This document shows positions 33,684 through 38,328 of a stretch of DNA of 38,328 nt, in pieces. Under the pieces are notes generated by a model. That model was not told the DNA's origin, searched no databases, and saw only the letters and a program-made list of their open reading frames with translations. Each line of letters starts with the position of its first letter. The stretch's first letter is position 1. Origin of the DNA: Gammaproteobacteria bacterium. Its GTDB lineage: Bacteria; Pseudomonadota; Gammaproteobacteria; Arenicellales; CAJQKF01. The position numbers and the translations under genes are program-made. The stretch lies in contig JAUIEZ010000035.1 of NCBI GenBank assembly GCA_030429665.1, positions 1-38,328 of the forward strand. Reading direction: 5' to 3'.

Positions 33684-34615
33684 CGACCGCGGTCGCCACC
33701 GCCCCGTCGCTGGGGCGGCGCCTGTCTAACGGGCTCTACCGGCGGCCCACGCTGCTGTTGTTGCTGCTGCTGGCGCCACCGCTGATGTGGCTCGGCATCG
33801 TCTATCTCGGTTCGCTGTTCGCGCTGCTGGCGCAAAGCTTCTTCTCCATCGACGAGTTCACCGGCCTGGTGCGCCGCGAGTTCACGCTCTCCACCTACGC
33901 CCAGTTGTTCTCGCCGGCCAACGTCGACATCGTGTTGCGCACCGCGCTGATGGCGGCGGCGGTGACCGTGGCCGCGGCGTGCATGGGCTTTCCCATCGCG
34001 TACTACATGGCGCGCTGCACCGGGCCGCGCATGAAGGCGGTGTTCTACTTGGCGGTGATGCTTCCGCTGTGGTCCAGCTACCTGGTGCGCGTCTATGCCT
34101 GGAAACTGATTCTTGCCAAGGAAGGGATTCTGGGCTGGTTCTTCGCGCAGCTCCACCTGACCTGGCTGCTCGACGCGGTGCTGGCGCTGCCGGTGATCGG
34201 CGGCGCCTCGCTGTCGGTGAGCTACATCGGCATGTTCCTGGTGTTCCTCTACATCTGGTTGCCGTTCATGATTCTGCCCATCCAGGCGGCGCTGGAGCGC
34301 GTGCCGCCGTCGTACCTGGACGCTTCCTCCGACCTCGGCGCGCACCCCGGCCAGACCCTGCGCCACGTCATACTGCCGCTGGCCTTCCCCGGCATCGTCG
34401 CAGGATCGATCTTCACGTTTTCCCTGACCCTGGGCGATTACATCATCCCGGGCATCGTCGGCTCCTCAAGGCTGTTTATCGGCCAGGCGGTGTTCGTGCA
34501 CCAGGGCACCGCCGGCAACATCCCGCTGGCGGCGGCGTTCAGCGTGGTGCCCATCGTCATCATGGCGATTTACCTCACCTGGGCGAAACGCCTGGGAGCG
34601 TTCGATGCGTTATAA
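33680..34615 (+). CDS. ABC importer permease (PotB/YdcU-like)
   Basis: A 311-residue inner-membrane permease with six predicted helices. The cytoplasmic coupling loop [39 protein letters not shown] matches the EAA motif (EAA-x3-G-x9-I-x-LP), where A-S-S-x-x-L-G takes the EAA role. A typical first periplasmic segment [24 protein letters not shown] precedes helix 2. It forms the translocation channel with the next gene's product. The start overlaps the ATPase stop (ATGA) and the end overlaps the second permease gene by 11 nt. Confidence 0.93.
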   Translation: MTTAVATAPSLGRRLSNGLYRRPTLLLLLLLAPPLMWLGIVYLGSLFALLAQSFFSIDEFTGLVRREFTLSTYAQLFSPANVDIVLRTALMAAAVTVAAACMGFPIAYYMARCTGPRMKAVFYLAVMLPLWSSYLVRVYAWKLILAKEGILGWFFAQLHLTWLLDAVLALPVIGGASLSVSYIGMFLVFLYIWLPFMILPIQAALERVPPSYLDASSDLGAHPGQTLRHVILPLAFPGIVAGSIFTFSLTLGDYIIPGIVGSSRLFIGQAVFVHQGTAGNIPLAAAFSVVPIVIMAIYLTWAKRLGAFDAL

Positions 34616-35408
34616 GGCCTCGCTCGGTCTAAAGGTCGCCGCCTTCGGCGGTCTCGCCTTCCTCCACGTGCCGCTGGGACTGATCTTTCTTTACGCCTTC
34701 ACCACCGAGGACAAGTCCTACCAGTTCCCGCCCCCGGGGCTGACCACGCGCTGGTTCGAGGTGGCGTGGAACCGCCAGGACATCTGGGACGCGCTCACGC
34801 TGTCGGTGCAGGTGGCCGCGGTGTCCACGGTGATCGCGCTGGTGCTCGGCACGCTGGCGGCGGCGGCGGTCTTCCGTTCCAGATTCTTCGGACGCGAGGC
34901 CGTTTCGTTGTTCATCATCCTGCCGATCGCGCTGCCCGGCATCATCACCGGCATCTCGCTGCGTTCGGCGTTCAACCTGGCGGATATCCCGTTCAGCTTC
35001 TGGACCATCGTGCTCGGCCACGCCACGTTCTGCGTGGTGGTGGTGTACAACAACGTGGTGGCCCGTTTTCGCCGTACCTCCGCGAGCCTCGTCGAGGCCT
35101 CCATGGATCTCGGCGCCGACGGTTTCCAGACCTTTCGCTACGTGGTGCTGCCGAACATCGCCACCGCGCTCCTGGCGGGCGGCATGCTGGCCTTCGCGCT
35201 TTCGTTCGACGAGGTCATCGTGACCACGTTCACCGCCGGCCAGCAGTCGACCCTGCCTATCTGGATGCTGACCGAACTGGTTCGCCCGCGCCAGCGGCCG
35301 GTCACCAACGTGGTGGCGGTGTTCGTCATCGCGGTGACCTTCGTGCCTATCCTCGTCGCGTATTTCCTGACCCGGGACACCGAGCACGTGGCCGGGGCAG
35401 GCAAGTGA
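34605..35408 (+). CDS. ABC importer permease (PotC/YdcV-like)
   Basis: A 267-residue partner permease with six helices. The N-terminal segment [36 protein letters not shown] is typical of PotC-type proteins, and the coupling loop [34 protein letters not shown] carries the EAA motif (EASMDLG). [16 protein letters not shown] near the end is strongly conserved in this family. It is translationally coupled to the first permease. A 67-nt gap with AGGAG separates it from the dehydrogenase gene. Confidence 0.94.
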   Translation: MRYKASLGLKVAAFGGLAFLHVPLGLIFLYAFTTEDKSYQFPPPGLTTRWFEVAWNRQDIWDALTLSVQVAAVSTVIALVLGTLAAAAVFRSRFFGREAVSLFIILPIALPGIITGISLRSAFNLADIPFSFWTIVLGHATFCVVVVYNNVVARFRRTSASLVEASMDLGADGFQTFRYVVLPNIATALLAGGMLAFALSFDEVIVTTFTAGQQSTLPIWMLTELVRPRQRPVTNVVAVFVIAVTFVPILVAYFLTRDTEHVAGAGK

Positions 35409-35475
35409 GAAACGATTCGGGGAGACCGAACCGGGTTCCGTCTCCCTTGGCTTAACCTTCGCAGGAGTACTTGAT

Positions 35476-36900
35476 ATGGAAACGAAGCTGTTGATCGGTG
35501 GCGAGTTCGCCGGCGGCGCCGGCGCGGACGAGATCATCCTCGATCCGGCCACGGCGGAGTCGATCGCCACGGTGCCCGAGGCGAGCGGCGAGCAGGTGGA
35601 CGCGGCCGTGGCCGCCGCGCGGGAAGCCTTCGCGGGCTGGTCGCAGACGGCGCCCGCCGATCGCGCGGGCGCGCTGCTAGCGCTGGCGACCGCGATCGAG
35701 GAAAACGCGGAGACGCTGGCGAAACTGGAGTCGCGGAACTGCGGCAAACCCTACGAGCGGGTGCTCGAGGACGAGATTCCGGCGGTGGCCGATTGTTTCC
35801 GGTTCTTCGCCGGCGCCGCGCGCGGCGCGGCCGGTAGCGCGGCCGGCGAGTACCTGCCGCGCCATACCAGCATGATCCGCCGCGACGCGGTGGGCGTGGT
35901 CGGTTCCATCGCGCCGTGGAACTATCCGCTGATGATGGCCGCCTGGAAGCTCGCGCCCGCGCTCGCCGCCGGCAACACCGTGGTGCTCAAGCCTTCCGAG
36001 CAGACGCCGCTGACCACCCTGTTCGCCGCCAGGCTGATGGCGGACATTTTTCCCAGGGGCGTGGTGAACGTCGTCACCGGCCGCGGCGAAACCGTGGGCG
36101 CGGCCCTGGTGGATCACGACGGCGTCGACATGGTCTCGCTGACCGGCGACGTCGCTACCGGGCGCAAGATCCTCGAGGCCGCCAGCCGCACCCTGAAGCG
36201 CACTCACCTGGAGCTCGGCGGCAAGGCGCCCGTGGTGGTGTTCGACGACGCCGACCTCGAGGCGGTCATCGAGGGCATCCGGACGTTCGGCTACTACAAC
36301 GCCGGCCAGGATTGCACCGCCGCGTGCCGGGTCTACGCGGGCGCGAAGATCTACGACAATTTCGTCGCCGACCTGGCTTCCGCGGCGGCGTCCATCAAGC
36401 TGAACATTCCGGGGACCGAATCGCCCGACATCGGCCCGCTGATCAGCGAGCGCCAGCGCGACCGCGTTGCCAGCTTCGTCGAGCGCGCGGCTGCCCTCAA
36501 GCACATCGAGGTCCTGACCGGCGGCAGCGCGGTGAGCGGCAACGGCTTCTTCTACCAGCCCACCGTCATCGCCGGCGCGCGGCAGGAGGACGAGATCGTG
36601 CGCCGCGAGGTCTTCGGGCCGGTGGTCTCGGTGACCCGTTTCGACGACACCGACACTGCCATCGCCTGGGCCAACGACTCCGACTACGGCCTGGCCTCGT
36701 CGGTGTGGACCCGGGACATCTCCCGCGGCATGGAGTGCGCGGCGCGCCTACGCTACGGCTGCACCTGGGTCAACACGCATTTCATGCTGGTCAACGAGAT
36801 GCCCCACGGCGGTCTGAAGAATTCCGGCTACGGCAAGGACCTGTCGGTATACGCGCTGGAAGACTACAGCGTGGTGCGCCACGTGATGGTGGCCTGGTAG
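35476..36900 (+). CDS. patD: Gamma-aminobutyraldehyde dehydrogenase (PatD/YdcW-like)
   Basis: A 474-residue NAD(P)-dependent aldehyde dehydrogenase. Catalytic Cys280 lies in [17 protein letters not shown], general base Glu246 in [18 protein letters not shown], and Asn149 in APWNYPL. The Gly-rich coenzyme segment [10 protein letters not shown], the [13 protein letters not shown] active-site context and [23 protein letters not shown] fit the 4-aminobutanal dehydrogenase branch better than betaine aldehyde dehydrogenase. It would oxidise 4-aminobutanal, formed from putrescine by a transaminase or oxidase not in the window, to GABA. AGGAG lies 8 nt before the ATG. It ends the importer operon, and the hairpin at 36935 follows. 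Confidence 0.88.
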   Translation: METKLLIGGEFAGGAGADEIILDPATAESIATVPEASGEQVDAAVAAAREAFAGWSQTAPADRAGALLALATAIEENAETLAKLESRNCGKPYERVLEDEIPAVADCFRFFAGAARGAAGSAAGEYLPRHTSMIRRDAVGVVGSIAPWNYPLMMAAWKLAPALAAGNTVVLKPSEQTPLTTLFAARLMADIFPRGVVNVVTGRGETVGAALVDHDGVDMVSLTGDVATGRKILEAASRTLKRTHLELGGKAPVVVFDDADLEAVIEGIRTFGYYNAGQDCTAACRVYAGAKIYDNFVADLASAAASIKLNIPGTESPDIGPLISERQRDRVASFVERAAALKHIEVLTGGSAVSGNGFFYQPTVIAGARQEDEIVRREVFGPVVSVTRFDDTDTAIAWANDSDYGLASSVWTRDISRGMECAARLRYGCTWVNTHFMLVNEMPHGGLKNSGYGKDLSVYALEDYSVVRHVMVAW

Positions 36901-36934
36901 CGGCGGACCGGCCGAGATAACCCTCTGAAGGCAG

Positions 36935-36959
36935 GGGGGGCGGATGGTCATCGCCCCCC
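36935..36959. terminator. GC-rich hairpin between convergent genes
   Basis: GGGGGGCG (36935-36942) pairs with CGCCCCCC (36952-36959) around GATGGTCAT. It lies between the dehydrogenase stop and the stop of the minus-strand gene, so it can serve both strands. No T-run follows on either side. Confidence 0.6.
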
Positions 36960-36985
36960 GAGGTCGAGTGGTCGTGCGGGCGGGC

Positions 36986-37567
36986 CTAGCGGTGCCGGTG
37001 GTGGTGCCGGGTATGCCGGTTGTCGGGATGAAGCAGCGGCGCGTAGACGTAGCCGGTGACACGGCCGCGATGTGACACCATGAACCAGTCGGTGCCGACG
37101 ACGCGGCCGACCACGTGCACGCGTTCGCCCCGCCGCAGGATGTCGACGCTGCGGTAGTCCGGCGCCGGGCCCCTGCGAACGTGGCTGTTCACGCGGGCGC
37201 GAAACGGCTGGTCGATGACATGGATGCGCGGTGCGTGGCCCCGGTCGGGGCGGTGGTCGTGTCGGTACCGGTGGGATGGCTGCCGATAATGCTCGTCGCG
37301 GTACCGGTAGCCGTCGCTATTGTCCCACCGCCCGTTCTCGCCGTAGCGCTTGCCGACGAAGTAACCGCTCACGCCGCCGAGAGCCGCGCCGAGCAGTTCG
37401 TTGTCGCCGTCGCCCAGCTTCGAGCCGAGCAGCGCGCCGACCGAGGCGCCGATCACGCTGCCGAGCATCTCTTCTCGGTCGATGTTGAAATCGTTCTGGG
37501 CGTAGCCGATGCCGGGCGCCGCGACGAGCGCGGCGGCGAAACCGATGGCGATGAATGTGTGCTTCAT
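36986..37567 (-). CDS. Envelope protein with glycine zipper and bacterial SH3 domain
   Basis: A 193-residue exported protein. The signal peptide is MKHTFIAIGFAAALVAAPGIGYAQ. A glycine-zipper region (MLGSVIGASVGALLGSKLGDG...LLGAALGGVSGYFVGKRYG) resembles that of 17-kDa surface antigen-type outer membrane proteins. A His/Arg/Tyr-rich linker follows, then an SH3_3-like domain (DYRSVDILRRGERVHVVGRVVGTDWFMVSHRGRVTGYVYAPLL), and a His-rich tail. It may bind peptidoglycan or sit in the outer membrane. AAGGAGAA lies before the ATG. The gene diverges from the demethylase gene at 37786. Confidence 0.8.
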   Translation of the reverse strand: MKHTFIAIGFAAALVAAPGIGYAQNDFNIDREEMLGSVIGASVGALLGSKLGDGDNELLGAALGGVSGYFVGKRYGENGRWDNSDGYRYRDEHYRQPSHRYRHDHRPDRGHAPRIHVIDQPFRARVNSHVRRGPAPDYRSVDILRRGERVHVVGRVVGTDWFMVSHRGRVTGYVYAPLLHPDNRHTRHHHRHR

Positions 37568-37785
37568 GATGTTCTCCTTGCTGGGTCGTCGTTTGCTCGC
37601 TCCGATCGCCGCGGCCCGCGGACCCGGCGTTCGATCGTCGACCGCAAAGATGCCAGCGGGGTACTGAATCGGCCGTTAACTGTTCTTGAAGCGCGGCTGA
37701 ACGAACGCGCGGCGACGTCGTTGATCGACGATCCATTGGATGGCGTGTATCTTTGGGTCGCTTCCCGATTGGAGAGGATGAAGAG

Positions 37786-38322
37786 ATGCCCGCCGGCGAT
37801 CCGCTGCTGACCCCGTTCAAGCTCAAGCACCTGACGCTTCGCAACCGGTTGATGACGACCTCGCACGAGCCGGCCTATTCCGAGGACGGCATGCCCAAGG
37901 AGCGCTACCGGCTGTATCACGCGGAACGCGCGAAGGGCGGCGTGGCGCTGACCATGACCGCCGGTTCGGCGGTGGTGTCGCTGGATTCGCCGCCGGTGTT
38001 CGGCAATCTGCTGGCCTACAAGGACGAGATCGTGCCGTGGCTTCGCGACCTCGCCGACGTCTGCCACGAGCACGGCGCCGCGGTGATGATCCAGCTCACC
38101 CATCTCGGCCGGCGCTCGGTGTGGAATGCCGGCGACTGGCTGCCGGTGGTCGCACCGTCCCTGGTTCGCGAGCCGGCGCACCGCGCGTTTCCCAAGATCG
38201 CCGAGGCGTTCGACCTCGAACGCATTGCCGCCGACTACGCGGCGGCGGCGCAACGCATGCAGGCCGCGGGCCTGGACGGCATCGAACTGGAGATGTATGG
38301 CCACCTGATCGACCAGTTCTGA
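37786..38322 (+). CDS. NADH:flavin oxidoreductase / N-demethylase, interrupted by in-frame TGA and cut by window edge
   Basis: This is the N-terminal 178 residues of an Old-Yellow-Enzyme-type FMN protein, related to dimethylamine/N-methylproline demethylases: LLTPFKLKHLTLRNRLMTTSHEPAYSEDGMP, AERAKGGVALTMTAGSAVV, AAVMIQLTHLGRRS, and MQAAGLDGIELEMYGHLIDQF. Full-length members are about 650-690 residues with extra FeS/FAD domains. Here TGA follows DQF, and the next two codons (TCG CCG) encode Ser-Pro, exactly as in the family's DQFWSP, so Trp TGG appears changed to TGA. Causes could be a real nonsense mutation, a sequencing error near the sequence end, or, least likely, recoding. GGAGAGG lies 8 nt before the ATG. 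It probably served methylated-amine catabolism. Confidence 0.75.
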   Translation: MPAGDPLLTPFKLKHLTLRNRLMTTSHEPAYSEDGMPKERYRLYHAERAKGGVALTMTAGSAVVSLDSPPVFGNLLAYKDEIVPWLRDLADVCHEHGAAVMIQLTHLGRRSVWNAGDWLPVVAPSLVREPAHRAFPKIAEAFDLERIAADYAAAAQRMQAAGLDGIELEMYGHLIDQF

Positions 38323-38328
38323 TCGCCG

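Noticed and set aside
36986-37810. A long plus-strand frame (37115-37810) opposite the SH3/glycine-zipper gene
   Set aside because: The minus-strand frame has a signal peptide, a good ribosome binding site and recognisable domains. The plus-strand frame has none of these.

Overview
The window (38.3 kb, GC-rich, dense coding on both strands) looks like a chromosomal segment of a high-GC proteobacterium, most likely a gammaproteobacterium. That placement rests on the Wzx/Wzy-type polysaccharide cluster, the colanic-acid-like enzymes (WcaJ-, WcaI-, Gmd- and Fcl-like), a gene order matching the ydcSTUV-patD operon of enterobacteria, and proteobacterial outer-membrane protein families. No rRNA, tRNA, CRISPR array, phage or insertion sequence was found. 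Taxonomy is inference only.

Region 1 (1-18600, + strand) is an exopolysaccharide or capsule locus. It opens with the end of a bacterial tyrosine autokinase, then a TPR/carbohydrate-binding-like protein, a membrane protein carrying a DnaJ J-domain, a VanZ-like protein and a WcaJ-type initiating phosphoglycosyltransferase. A visibly AT-richer middle (about 5.9-13 kb) holds a Wzy/O-antigen-ligase-like protein, a GT2 glycosyltransferase, two left-handed beta-helix acyltransferases, an FkbM methyltransferase, a second methyltransferase and a Wzx flippase. GC-richer sequence then carries a GT4 enzyme, a second FkbM enzyme, a WcaI-like transferase and the gmd-fcl pair for GDP-L-fucose. The inferred product is a fucose-containing, acylated and methylated polysaccharide assembled on undecaprenyl phosphate.

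Region 2 (18600-21600) has one large flavoenzyme, a dimethylglycine/sarcosine dehydrogenase-like protein with a fused GcvT-type folate domain. It sits behind a tandem 10-bp repeat and is followed by strong hairpins.

Region 3 (21800-27530) is the most unusual part. Two nearly identical secreted glycine-rich proteins with a twin-arginine-like leader ending in a KW-[ST]-RPVVESVVLPAHAQT block are encoded by a 1.2-kb duplicated unit. The unit also carries the same promoter-like sequence, the same roughly 140-nt 5' leader with a conserved predicted fold, and a remnant of a neighbouring gene's 3' end. An adenylate-cyclase/TolB-like/TPR protein on the opposite strand separates the copies, and a CmcI-like methyltransferase gene ends against the second copy.

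Region 4 (27530-38328) begins with a small secreted protein and an MltF-like lytic transglycosylase. A LysR regulator follows, with a putrescine-type ABC importer and gamma-aminobutyraldehyde dehydrogenase (ydcSTUV-patD order). Next come an SH3/glycine-zipper envelope protein on the minus strand and, at the right edge, the start of an Old-Yellow-Enzyme-type N-demethylase whose frame is cut by a TGA exactly where the family has Trp. Together with the region 2 flavoenzyme, this half of the window suggests use of methylated amines and polyamines as carbon and nitrogen sources.
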